From NCBI GenBank assembly GCA_964469525.1, contig CAYXYU010000009.1:1-64000 (forward strand): DNA of 64,000 nt, in the 5' to 3' direction. The translations under genes were made by a program, and so were the position numbers. A model generated the notes under the pieces. That model was not told where the DNA came from, ran no database searches, and was given only the letters and a program-made list of their open reading frames with translations. This document shows positions 16,185 through 26,326 of the stretch, one piece after another. Each line of letters begins with the position of its first letter. The first letter of the stretch is position 1. This DNA is from JABDCD01 sp964469525. GTDB lineage: Bacteria; Pseudomonadota; Alphaproteobacteria; Rickettsiales; SXRF01.

Positions 16185-18746
16185 TTACGCCAGGCCAGGA
16201 CTAGGGCTCCCCTTATAAAGATCCTGTTCCTGCTGTTTTTTCAGGCGGTCGGTATAGCTGGCTACATAGTCCGATTTGATCTTTTCCAGCGGTTTTTTAG
16301 CGCCCAATATTTCAGCAATGGTGCCCGAAAGGCCGTTATTGCCGATATGCGCCTGCGCCGGATCAAGGCCGATATCGCGCAGCGTACTTTCGAGGCCAGC
16401 GCCATGGAGATGTGACTTCATCTCCTTGTTCAGCTCCGCCTTGAACTGCTCCGGTACGCCGCCTTCCTTGAAAAACTTGTCGCGGATCTTATGAATGTGC
16501 ATGACGAAATCCTCAACCTGCTGCGGCGTGACATTCTCGAACCATGGCTTCAGCACGCCGATGGCGTAGGTTTCGAGCAGCTCGGGGTTGTAGCTCTTAT
16601 TGTGTACGGCTTCCTTGATCATCAGATCGATCATGCCCGGCGGGCCGTAGGGGAAGAGCGTCGGGTTGTTCGACCAGATCTTGCCGACCACCGGCAGCGC
16701 CACCTTGCGGTTCGAGCCCATGGAGAAACGCGTGCCGAGATTGGTTGAATAATTGACCAGCGGCAGCATGGGCAGGCCGGTGGGGAAACCGAACAGGCCG
16801 GAAATCGCCGAGGTATAGGACCAGGGCTTTGACTGCGCCATCGCTGCCTTGTCGTCGACATCGTCGAGGTATTTGGCGTCGCGGATACGATCGGTGCGTT
16901 TTTGGAAAAACAACTTACTGCCCTCGATGACGGCCATGGTGCCCATGATGGCGGGCACGCCCCAGCGGAAGATCTGCATCCATTTGTCGCGCGTGGCATC
17001 GCTGTGCGGATTGAAATAGAGCGGCGGTTGTCTGCCGGGGCCGGCCTGGTGCAGCTTGCGCAGCGGTGACCAGAGCTCTTCCGGATTGACCTTCTTGCCC
17101 TGGAAGTTCCAGCCGGTCAGCGCCTTCATCAGCTCGTCGCCCAGGAAACTGCCGATCCACAGGCCGACGGCGCAGTGCACGCGATGCAGGCCGATGCCGG
17201 CGTTGAACATGCCGGTGATGCCTTCCGCCGTATCGAGTATCTGCCCATTGATCAGGCCGCGGTGGCGCTTGGCATGCACGACGTGGCGCGGCTTACCAGG
17301 CACAGATTGTTTCGGCTCAGGCGTCGTCCCATCAGGCGACTTACTCTCCGCCTGTTCCACCGGCGCGCCGTTGTCATGGCCGTTTCCATTCGCATGGCTG
17401 GGGATGCGGCCCTCGGCAATATGTTTCGGATCCAGATCGGTCATCTGGGCATCCTTGGCCATGCCGATGGCGGCGATGGTGCCGGCGCCGGTGCCGATGA
17501 AGGCGCCGGCGGCGATCTTGGACGCGGTATTAGCTTTGCCGAGATCGGGAATATGCGGGTGCTTGCCGAATTGCGGGATAATACCGGGGTTGCGTTGTTC
17601 GATGCCCTGAATCATCAGTTTCTGTGAATCCTTGATTTTGCGCGTAACGCCTTTGAAGCCGAAGAGTTCCGGAATATCGCCTACCCAGCGGGCGAAGGTG
17701 GTGAACATGCCGGTGTCGCCGATGGCGGCAGTGCGCGGGTCGATGCCGGCGGCGATCAGCTGCTGCTCCAGGTTGCCGATTTCATTTTCGCTGCCGTTTA
17801 AATCCATGAACAATTTTTGCAGGTGCTTGCGGACGGCTTTTTCCGTTTTTTCCAGGTTGCCGTGTTCCGCTACGGAAAGTCCCTTCAGCGCCTCGTCGCG
17901 TGCAGTCAACACGGCATTTTTAAAGTTTTCGATTTGTTCCGGCGTGACGTCCCGGAACCAGGTCTTTAACAGTCCCTCTACGGTTTCCGCCATGTTCTGC
18001 GGCACTCCGGCAGGGTTATGCACCACGTGATCAATCATGCTGGCCAGCAGCTTGTTGGGCCGGTAGGGCTCCAGCGAGTGAGAGTTCAGCAGATGCTTGC
18101 GCAGGAACTTGCCCAGCCACGGCGCGACCATGGCGCGCTCGGCGTTCAGGGTGAATTTGGTGCCAAGCGTCGAGCTGTAGTTGAGCCAGGAGGGGATGAG
18201 CCCGAAGCCGCTGGCCGAGCCGAACACGGCTGCCAGCGAAGAAAATTTGCTCCAGACGCGGTCCTGGTGGTGCAGTGCCTCGCGCTCGGCGGTAATAATG
18301 GTGTGCTCGCCTGCCGCCTTCGCGGCGCTTTCGGCGGCCCCGACGCGGCGCTTGCCCAGCTCGCTGTAGACCGCATGCAGCTCATTCTTGAAAAACATGT
18401 CGCTGCCCACGCCGGCGCCGATGCCGGCCAGGATGGCAGGAATCGATTGGTCGACGACTTTGAACCAACGGTATTTCGGATCGTCGGAGAAATGATCGTA
18501 ATGCAGTACCCCGTGCAGAGGCTTCAGCACCAGCGGCACATCCTCGGCATGCACCTTGTCGCCGTTGGGTTTCTGGCCGACCAGGATGTCCATCATGTAG
18601 CGCCCGCCGAACAGCCCGACGGTCAGCCCAACGGCGTTGTACAGCCGGTGCTTATTAGGCGGCACGTTGAGGTAGGCGGTGGCAAAATGCGCAACCTTGT
18701 AAGCGCCTTTCTGGATACCGGAGAATATGCCTGGACTGACTGCCAT
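16185..18746 (-). CDS. Large protein of unknown function with internal duplication (853 aa)
   Basis: I recognise no family. The two halves are diverged copies of each other: residues about 33-360 match 521-817. Paired landmarks are NYSSTLGTKFTL (189-200) with NYSTNLGTRFSM (665-676), LLKTWFRDVTPEQIENF (259-275) with VLKPWFENVTPQQVEDF (731-747), and IDPRTAAIGDTG with LDPAQAHIGNNG. Each copy starts with a glycine-rich hydrophobic stretch (AVGLTVGLFGG, AVGLWIGSFLG) and has a second one after SIPAILAGIGAG or GVPAIMGT. A Pro/Ser/His-rich linker (about 447-490) joins them. There is no classical signal peptide. The start has AAGG four bases upstream. The gene diverges from the equally unknown 748-aa gene across 267 bases, which suggests shared regulation. 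Confidence 0.8.
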   Translation of the reverse strand: MAVSPGIFSGIQKGAYKVAHFATAYLNVPPNKHRLYNAVGLTVGLFGGRYMMDILVGQKPNGDKVHAEDVPLVLKPLHGVLHYDHFSDDPKYRWFKVVDQSIPAILAGIGAGVGSDMFFKNELHAVYSELGKRRVGAAESAAKAAGEHTIITAEREALHHQDRVWSKFSSLAAVFGSASGFGLIPSWLNYSSTLGTKFTLNAERAMVAPWLGKFLRKHLLNSHSLEPYRPNKLLASMIDHVVHNPAGVPQNMAETVEGLLKTWFRDVTPEQIENFKNAVLTARDEALKGLSVAEHGNLEKTEKAVRKHLQKLFMDLNGSENEIGNLEQQLIAAGIDPRTAAIGDTGMFTTFARWVGDIPELFGFKGVTRKIKDSQKLMIQGIEQRNPGIIPQFGKHPHIPDLGKANTASKIAAGAFIGTGAGTIAAIGMAKDAQMTDLDPKHIAEGRIPSHANGNGHDNGAPVEQAESKSPDGTTPEPKQSVPGKPRHVVHAKRHRGLINGQILDTAEGITGMFNAGIGLHRVHCAVGLWIGSFLGDELMKALTGWNFQGKKVNPEELWSPLRKLHQAGPGRQPPLYFNPHSDATRDKWMQIFRWGVPAIMGTMAVIEGSKLFFQKRTDRIRDAKYLDDVDDKAAMAQSKPWSYTSAISGLFGFPTGLPMLPLVNYSTNLGTRFSMGSNRKVALPVVGKIWSNNPTLFPYGPPGMIDLMIKEAVHNKSYNPELLETYAIGVLKPWFENVTPQQVEDFVMHIHKIRDKFFKEGGVPEQFKAELNKEMKSHLHGAGLESTLRDIGLDPAQAHIGNNGLSGTIAEILGAKKPLEKIKSDYVASYTDRLKKQQEQDLYKGSPSPGLA

Positions 18747-19013
18747 AGTACCTTAAACGGTGACGTACTTTTCCAGTTTCAGGGTAGCATGCCTGCGCCG
18801 ACCCTCTCAAGGTGACAAAGCCCAGCGAATGCAAAATTCACGAAACTGCAACAAACCGCTTATGTTGCAACGCAAAAATAAGGGGTTAGCGGGCTAAAAA
18901 GTAAGGATTCCGTCACAAAAGATTCACAAAAAATCCATGGGGTTGAATGGCTATATAGCGGATAATAGGAAATAAAAAGCCTATTTCGGGGAGTAGAATC
19001 AGGGAACCGCATT

Positions 19014-21260
19014 ATGGACAACCCACTGTCCGATAAAGAGAAACTAAACAGTCTCCGTACGCAGGACGGGCAATCCCCATTGCCGCCTGCGGACGGTACC
19101 GTATTGAGCCAGCCTCAACCCCACCATGCACCTCCCGGCTTCGGCGCCTATAGCGGCGCCAGCAGTTATAACCCCGAGCTGTCGCAAAAAGCCCTGGATA
19201 ACGGCCACAAACAGTGGAAGGACACGCTTAAGGGCCGGCTCGCCATCCGCACCTTCTCCCGCGGCATCATGGGCGCGGTCTTCTTCGCTGCCGGCGGATT
19301 GCTGGCAAACAAATGGCTGAAGGAATACGACCCTACCAAATCCCTCACTGAACATGCCGATTTCAAAAATGGCGGCAATCCGCTCGCGGTAATCGCCAAA
19401 TGCGTCGATAAATTTATTGGTACCCCGCTGGAAATGACGGTGAGCAAGGGGGCGGGACTATTCATGGAGAAGAACGCCGCCGAGCAGATCGCCGGCCGCT
19501 TCGTGCGCTTTCGTCCGACTCGCTATGATGGTTATGCTCATACCGATGTGTATGGTCAACCTTTTAATCCCAGTAAATCGGTAGGTAAACCGTATGGCCA
19601 TCGCGGCCGCAGCCTGGGGCAGGAGGCGGTCGGCATCACCTTCGACTTTTTCTGCGCCAGCGTCGGCGATGCGTGGGGGCGCGATCTGGCCGGGCTGATC
19701 GATCCCAATGCCAGGCATGTATGGAAGGATGACAAAGGGAATATCAATGTCCCCAAGGCTATCCTGACCGCACTGGATAGTGCCCGCCGCTACGTTATGT
19801 ATAATGGCGGCGAAGACTGGGCAGTGGCGCTTCCTTATGCCTATTACATGAAAGCCCAGCGTTCGATCATCAACCATTTCGTTCCCGGCTTCATTTATGA
19901 TTTCGACCGCGGCCTGAACGGTGCCAGCTACAAGGCGGGTAAGCACGGCAAAGTAGTCGGTACCTATGCGTTTGCCGGGATGGCGGATTTTCAGGGGCGG
20001 TTCACCGCCTATAATGCCGGCACCGTAATGTTCCGTGAATTATATACCTACCTTGACAACAAGCTGCATGGCAGGCCGGCTCGCCTTTACGGCTCTCCGG
20101 AGGATACGATGCCGCGTGGCGTGATGGGCACGCTGGCCGATCTCGGCAAATGGTTCGTCCGCGACGTAGTGAAGGCGGTGATATACATGACCCCCGCCGT
20201 GCCTTTCTTTTCGATCACGCGCGTAACGCAGAATAGGCACCGTGGCGTGTTTATCAATAAAGATAAAGGGGCTATTTCTTATCACGATTCCCATCAAGGA
20301 AAGAGCCATGTTCTATATGCGCATGAATATGAAGACACAATGAATAAACTGAATCGGTTAGCTGGGGCGCCTTCCTCGGAAAAGGAAAGAATGCATAAAG
20401 TATTAGCCAAGGAGCTATATCTCGGCGATTACAAACAGAATTACAATAGCCCGGTAAGAGAGCGCTTCGTTCGCACTACTGGAAAGACTCCTATTAACAA
20501 TCCATCCCTGCAGCCGGGGTTTGAGCTTAACTCCATGGGGCGAAATTTGCCGGAGGAATTCATGGACGGCGTAGGCTGTGCCAACCGATATGCCGCCGAA
20601 TCGCTCGATGGTGTGGCGCATATGGTCGATAATAGGCTTGGCCATTGGGGCGGCAACTGGCTTAAGGACAAATTCGGCATAAAGGAAAGCTTTACCGAGT
20701 TTACCCGCCCCTTCATCAACGCCGCTATTTCCTATACCCCCTACATGATGGTCAAGGCCGAAACCGCCCGCCTGTGGGATACAGGTAAGATGGACAAGGC
20801 GGTCGAGGATGCCATCGAAGGGGCCGCCCGGCTGAATTGGGGCGCCTTCACCTCCGGGCTGGGTGAAGTGCGCGATGCATTCCTGCACCGTCCGTTTGCC
20901 GACCCGGCGCACGAAGCGGAAGGTGAGCGTCGCAAGCATCAGGATCAGTCGCCGTCCGACGTTTTCCGCGAAACCGAAGGTCAGCGGCGGGCGAGGATCG
21001 AAAAGCTGTACCGTGCAGGGTATGCCGAAGGCGGCGACCGGCAGCCGCCGGTTGGGCCCGGCGGCATGGGGGATTTTCTGACGGGCCAGGCTCCAGGTGC
21101 TGGCTGGGAACAGCGCCTGATGACGGGTAGGGCGCCGCAGGAGCAGGAAAAATCCCATGCGCAAAGGCTGCCACAGAAATCAACCGGAAGTTTTGCTGAT
21201 CGGGAGGCATTGAAGGAAGCATTGGCGAATCTGGAGTCCCCGAGCACCAGTTTACATTAG
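19014..21260 (+). CDS. Large protein of unknown function (748 aa)
   Basis: No family recognised. Residues 1-60 are polar and Pro-rich, a glycine-rich hydrophobic helix lies at about 84-98 (GIMGAVFFAAGGLLAN), and the middle is rich in Tyr, Gly and Arg. The last 100 residues are hydrophilic with many Gln/Glu/Arg. No signal peptide is visible. The AG/Gly-rich hydrophobic helices recall those of the divergent 853-aa neighbour, but I could not align the two. The gene is free-standing on the plus strand, and the small gene at 21268-21648 converges on it with only 7 bases between stops. It may be a structural or exported protein; that is speculation. Confidence 0.8.
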   Translation: MDNPLSDKEKLNSLRTQDGQSPLPPADGTVLSQPQPHHAPPGFGAYSGASSYNPELSQKALDNGHKQWKDTLKGRLAIRTFSRGIMGAVFFAAGGLLANKWLKEYDPTKSLTEHADFKNGGNPLAVIAKCVDKFIGTPLEMTVSKGAGLFMEKNAAEQIAGRFVRFRPTRYDGYAHTDVYGQPFNPSKSVGKPYGHRGRSLGQEAVGITFDFFCASVGDAWGRDLAGLIDPNARHVWKDDKGNINVPKAILTALDSARRYVMYNGGEDWAVALPYAYYMKAQRSIINHFVPGFIYDFDRGLNGASYKAGKHGKVVGTYAFAGMADFQGRFTAYNAGTVMFRELYTYLDNKLHGRPARLYGSPEDTMPRGVMGTLADLGKWFVRDVVKAVIYMTPAVPFFSITRVTQNRHRGVFINKDKGAISYHDSHQGKSHVLYAHEYEDTMNKLNRLAGAPSSEKERMHKVLAKELYLGDYKQNYNSPVRERFVRTTGKTPINNPSLQPGFELNSMGRNLPEEFMDGVGCANRYAAESLDGVAHMVDNRLGHWGGNWLKDKFGIKESFTEFTRPFINAAISYTPYMMVKAETARLWDTGKMDKAVEDAIEGAARLNWGAFTSGLGEVRDAFLHRPFADPAHEAEGERRKHQDQSPSDVFRETEGQRRARIEKLYRAGYAEGGDRQPPVGPGGMGDFLTGQAPGAGWEQRLMTGRAPQEQEKSHAQRLPQKSTGSFADREALKEALANLESPSTSLH

Positions 21261-21267
21261 CAGGAGT

Positions 21268-21648
21268 CTAATTCCCCTGGCTCCAACCTGGGTCTCGAAG
21301 GTTTGATAAATCCGGTTTAGGTTCGCCTGTGGCTTTTTCTCTTGCCTGATACCATGCATTCAAGTGATTTGTATAGATTGTATCCCATTCTCGCCAAGTA
21401 AACTTGGATATTTGATCGTTATCATCTAAGGCACTTGCCTCTTTCCAAAAACCACATAATATCTCTTCGGCATCTTTGTATTCCTCCAATAATTTTACTC
21501 TTTCTGGGTGATCTTTGGGAGTATGTGGCGCAGATTTTGGGTATAATTCAGTAGTCATTTTTTTAATATGAGCTTTCATTCTTGCATTGATATCTGCAAG
21601 AGGATCCGCCTGAGGCGATTGCGACTGTTGTGGGTCTTGGTCAGTCAA
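21268..21648 (-). CDS. Small acidic protein of unknown function (126 aa)
   Basis: This AT-rich gene codes for a soluble 126-residue protein with a Gln/Pro-rich N-terminus, a Lys-rich stretch near residue 30 and a tryptophan-rich C-terminal half (FWKEA, FTWREWD, AWYQAREK). The start is a TTG at 21648 with GGAG eight bases upstream; there is no nearby ATG. A strong promoter with a perfect palindrome over its -10 lies 40-65 bases upstream. Function unknown. The clear regulation signals make a real gene likely. Confidence 0.65.
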   Translation of the reverse strand: MTDQDPQQSQSPQADPLADINARMKAHIKKMTTELYPKSAPHTPKDHPERVKLLEEYKDAEEILCGFWKEASALDDNDQISKFTWREWDTIYTNHLNAWYQAREKATGEPKPDLSNLRDPGWSQGN

Positions 21649-21998
21649 GGGATATCTCCATTTCGCATAGCAAAAAAATAGGTTAACTAATAGTTAACGC
21701 CCGGCGAATGTCAATCGTTTCTTTTTAGTTTTTGTTGGGTATGGCGGAAAGGTAAATACCTGTTTATCTTCCGCAGGTTTATATGTGGGCAGTATAGGCC
21801 GTTTTGTCCAGAAAGCAACCCCTATTTAAATTGGGGCGCGAAGCGCCCTCACCCTAACTCTCTCCCGCGTGCGGGAGCCGTCTGCGCTCTTCGAGCTTCG
21901 CCAGCCTTGTCCTCGCTCGCCCGGCGAAGCCTTAGCGGAGCCGGGAGGGAAGCCGCGCCGGAGCGCGGCAGCGCGAAGGTGGGCGGGTGAGGGGCATT
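21649..21998. other. 350-base spacer with GC-rich hairpins
   Basis: The right part of the spacer between the 126-aa gene and fumC (21830-21998) is packed with GC-rich inverted repeats: GGGCGC/GCGCCC around GAA at 21834-21848, CTCCCGC/GCGGGAG at 21862-21877, and several overlapping GCCGGAG/GGCTCCG-type arms further on. It looks like one or more dispersed palindromic elements downstream of fumC. The left part (21649-21720) is AT-rich and holds the promoter described at 21687-21714. No gene was found. Confidence 0.6.
21687..21714 (-). promoter_or_regulatory. Predicted promoter with 17-bp operator-like palindrome
   Basis: On the minus strand a consensus TTGACA (21714-21709) and TATTAG (21692-21687) are 16 bases apart. 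The -10 sits inside GTTAACTATTAGTTAAC (21682-21698), a perfect palindrome about one central base. It precedes the 126-aa gene. The palindrome shares the core ACTATTAGT with the one at the pyrH promoter (13985-14001). Confidence 0.6.
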
Positions 21999-23396
<1,398 letters not shown>

Positions 23397-23464
23397 GCGG
23401 GTGTAGATAGCATGTCATTTCCCGCTTGTCACGCGGGTGCGGGAGAAAAAATGGGGTAAGCGGA

Positions 23465-24474
23465 TTACCTCTGCCGCTGCGGTTCGCGTCCGCCTGAAGC
23501 CTGCGCCGCCTGCTCGGCCGCTTTGTGAAGCGCTGCTTCGAGCCTGGGGCCGTCCTCGAATCCGTCTTTTCCATCTTCCCTGAGAGGAACAATGGCAGGC
23601 GGCACGCCGTTAGCATTAGGCTTCACTGTGATATACGCATTGCTCGGGGTAGTGGGAAAACCAGGAGGCGGGGCCAACGCCGGGTCGGGTTCCCTGTCGT
23701 CCATGAATATCAGGCGGGTATTGCCAGTGGGTCCAGGCTGAGTCGAATTGCCGAAGTGAATCTCCTGACCGCGTATTTCGGCGGCGCTCACATTGGCCGG
23801 CGCAACCTGGATGTTCGTGGGATTCAAGGAGTCGACTTTCCCCCTACCGTCGATAANNNNNNNNNNGTATCCGCTCCCAATACGATATTCGATCCGCTGT
23901 CCGCCATCACCATCAGTGCCGGAGATGTAGGATGATCCGGCTGTGCCTTGGAAAATTCCGTCAGGTCGAAATTGGCGCCGCGCGGGCTGTTCGAGCTGAC
24001 ATGCTGAATGATAGCCATATGCGGATTTTCCTTACCGGGAACGCCGCTTACTCCCAGATCGGTAAAGTGATAATCCCCGTTGGCGATATATTCCGACCCC
24101 TTGTTGATGATGTTAAAGCCGTCATTGTGGAATTTAAGCGTAAGTCGATCCTCCGGATCGTTGAGTAAAACATAAGCGCCGTTGGTTCTGCCGCTGTTCC
24201 AGTCGACCACAATGGCTTTGGTGTCATCGCTTTTGATGAGGCCGTTTTCTTCCGCTAGAATTCTGCCTGCCCTATCTTTCTCATTGGCTGGATGAACGGC
24301 CCGCATTCTTGTGATATACACATTGGCACCGGTCTCCAGCGCATCAATAACCCGCGTCTGTGCCTCCTCGCTGAACTGGCCAAAATCCGGGATATGTTCA
24401 AGCAGCTTTGTCTTATCGACTTTGGCTGGGTCCTGATCATTATACACATCCAGCAGTAGATTAATCTTTTCCAT
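23465..24474 (-). CDS. Protein of unknown function interrupted by a 10-N gap
   Basis: I read this as one gene broken by the gap at 23857-23866. Its first part starts at ATG 24474 behind a perfect AGGAGG and reaches the gap as SGSNIVLGAD. The second part resumes as IDGRGKVDSLNPTNIQ and ends at 23465 with a polar Gln/Arg-rich tail. The two parts are in different frames across exactly ten N, so the true missing length must be 2 modulo 3. A separate TTG-started gene from 23827 is a weaker alternative. The protein has no signal peptide or membrane helix. The first part contains a beta-rich segment (VDWNSGRTNGAYVLLNDP). No family recognised. Composition is AT-richer than fumC and purK. Confidence 0.55.
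23857..23866. other. Assembly gap (10 N)
   Basis: Ten N lie inside the orphan gene. Reading frames on the two sides fit a single gene only if the real gap is not ten bases (length must leave remainder 2 on division by 3), so the N count is probably an estimate. Confidence 0.95.
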
Positions 24475-24575
24475 ATAGACCTCCTGCGATTTGTCATCAT
24501 GAGTATAGCAAAAAGCATGGAATCCAAATGTTAAGTTTTTGTTAATGCATATATGGCAATGGCAAATTATTGATT

Positions 24576-25604
24576 TTAATATATTATTGTCATATGTCCC
24601 ATTTTTCTTCCCGGGCGGACTTCTTTTTTGCCGTAGATATGGATATGTGCGCCTGACTGCTTCCAAGGGTCTAAATGATTCACCTCATCGCCGATCAGGT
24701 TGGTCATAACTGCTTTCCTGCAGGTGCGTTTCGGAGCGATGAGCGGCATGCCGGTGACGGCGCGGATGGCCTGCTCGAACTGGCTGACACTGCAGCCATC
24801 GATCGTCCAGTGGCCGGAATTATGGGGGCGAGGGGCTATTTCGTTCATCAGCACCTCACTCTCCGTCGTTACGAACATCTCCACTGCCAGCAGCCCCACC
24901 AACTGCAGCGCCTCCGCCAGCCGGGTGGCGATGCCTAGGGCTTTTGCCGCAATTTCCGGGCTGATATCGGCAGGCGCAGTGGTGGTATGCAGGATATGGT
25001 TCTTATGTACATTCTCGACCGGTTCGAAACACTGCGTCTCGCCTTTCGTATTGCGCGCGACAATGACGGAGATCTCCTTGGAGAAACGCACGAACCCTTC
25101 ATAGATATAGTCACCGGGCGCAGGCAGTTTGGGATGCTCATGGCCGTTATATTTCCACTGTCCCTTGCCGTCATAGCCCAACATGCAGGTTTTCAGGATT
25201 CCCGGCGTTCCAATCTCCGCGATAGCAGCATTTAGCTCATCCTGACTTCGTACGGCTTTAAAAGGCGCGGTGCCGATGCCGAGCGACCGCGCCAGGGTTT
25301 TTTCCTTCACCCGGTGCTGCGACACTTCCAGCGCCTGCACGCCGGGACAGAGCGGTGTGTTCAACGTTTTGAGCGGCGCCGTCGGCACATTTTCGAACTC
25401 GAGGGTAATGACATCGACGCTTTGGGCAAAGGTCTGAAGCTTTTTTAAATCGGTATAATCCCCTTTGGTAAATCGGCTCGCTACTGTCGCAGCGATTGGG
25501 TCCTCATCGGGCGCGTAGACATGGGTTTTATGGCCAAGCCTCATGGCGGCCTCGGCCAGCATCTTGCCTAATTGACCCGCGCCCAAGATGCCGATGGTAG
25601 CCAT
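24576..25604 (-). CDS. purK: N5-carboxyaminoimidazole ribonucleotide synthase PurK
   Basis: PurK is the ATP-grasp enzyme that carboxylates AIR to N5-CAIR in purine synthesis. It starts with the Rossmann-like GILGAGQLGKMLAEAA and contains LEFENVP, GYDGKGQWK and the metal-binding NEIAPRPHNSGHWT signature. The length, 342 residues, is a little below the usual 350-400. It starts three bases after the purE stop, a typical purEK operon. The substrate passes directly to PurE. Confidence 0.96.
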   Translation of the reverse strand: MATIGILGAGQLGKMLAEAAMRLGHKTHVYAPDEDPIAATVASRFTKGDYTDLKKLQTFAQSVDVITLEFENVPTAPLKTLNTPLCPGVQALEVSQHRVKEKTLARSLGIGTAPFKAVRSQDELNAAIAEIGTPGILKTCMLGYDGKGQWKYNGHEHPKLPAPGDYIYEGFVRFSKEISVIVARNTKGETQCFEPVENVHKNHILHTTTAPADISPEIAAKALGIATRLAEALQLVGLLAVEMFVTTESEVLMNEIAPRPHNSGHWTIDGCSVSQFEQAIRAVTGMPLIAPKRTCRKAVMTNLIGDEVNHLDPWKQSGAHIHIYGKKEVRPGRKMGHMTIIY

Positions 25605-25607
25605 AGC

Positions 25608-26096
25608 TTACGCGGGTTTCTTCGCCACGCTTTTGGTTTGTTTTCTGCGCCATTGTTCCAGGCGCTTCGCCAGGGCTTTGTCTTCCAGCGCCAAAATGGC
25701 GGCGGCGAGCAGCCCGGCATTGGCGGCGCCGGCTTTGCCGATGGCCAGCGTGCCGACGGGGATGCCGGCCGGCATCTGGGCGATGGAGAGCAGGCTGTCG
25801 AGGCCTTTGAGGGTTTTGCTCTCGACCGGCACGCCGAGCACGGGCAGGGGGGTCATGGAGGCGGTCATGCCGGGCAGGTGGGCAGCGCCTCCCGCACCTG
25901 CAATAATAACCTTAATCCCTGTATCCGCGGCCTTTTTAGCAAAATCATAGAGCCGGTCTGGCGTGCGGTGGGCGGAGACCACCCGCTTGTCGTAGGGGAT
26001 TTTCAGCGCATCCAGCGTCTCGGCGGCATGGCGCATCGTCTCCCAGTCGGAGGTGCTGCCCATGATGATCGCCACCGGCGCGGTTTTCTTAGCCAT
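25608..26096 (-). CDS. purE: N5-carboxyaminoimidazole ribonucleotide mutase PurE
   Basis: PurE moves the carboxylate of N5-CAIR to carbon 4 to give CAIR. IIMGSTSDWETM is the phosphate-binding start, SAHRTPDRL holds the catalytic histidine, and AGAGGAAHLPGM is the conserved loop; this is the class I type that works with PurK. The ATG at 26096 has GGAAGG seven bases upstream; the open frame before it is noncoding. 162 residues. It is the first gene of the purEK operon. Confidence 0.96.
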   Translation of the reverse strand: MAKKTAPVAIIMGSTSDWETMRHAAETLDALKIPYDKRVVSAHRTPDRLYDFAKKAADTGIKVIIAGAGGAAHLPGMTASMTPLPVLGVPVESKTLKGLDSLLSIAQMPAGIPVGTLAIGKAGAANAGLLAAAILALEDKALAKRLEQWRRKQTKSVAKKPA

Positions 26097-26180
26097 AATT
26101 GACCTTCCAAGAAAGGGCGGGAGGTTACATGAAGCGCGACAAAAGTCAAAAATATAGTAGCCCATAAAGAATTTCTGGCC

Positions 26181-26208
26181 TTGTTTTTAAGTAAAAATTA
26201 ACTATTAT
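26181..26208 (+). promoter_or_regulatory. Predicted promoter of the GGDEF gene
   Basis: TTGTTT (26181-26186) and TATTAT (26203-26208) are 16 bases apart in an AT-rich stretch that faces the diguanylate cyclase gene. The expected start of transcription would be near 26215, over 100 bases before the preferred ATG. Confidence 0.45.
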
Positions 26209-26326
26209 CTGCATTTATACCGCTTCTTTATCTCCTTTTTTATGGTATATAATGGCGCAGTCTGCGGATAATGCGGCCGACGGCGAGGAATATTGGTTCT
26301 GCGCGACGCCTAACAGGAAAGACGAT

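Noticed and set aside
25572..26102. Plus-strand frame of 176 codons opposite purE
   Set aside because: Antisense shadow of purE; no start signal and no recognisable domain.
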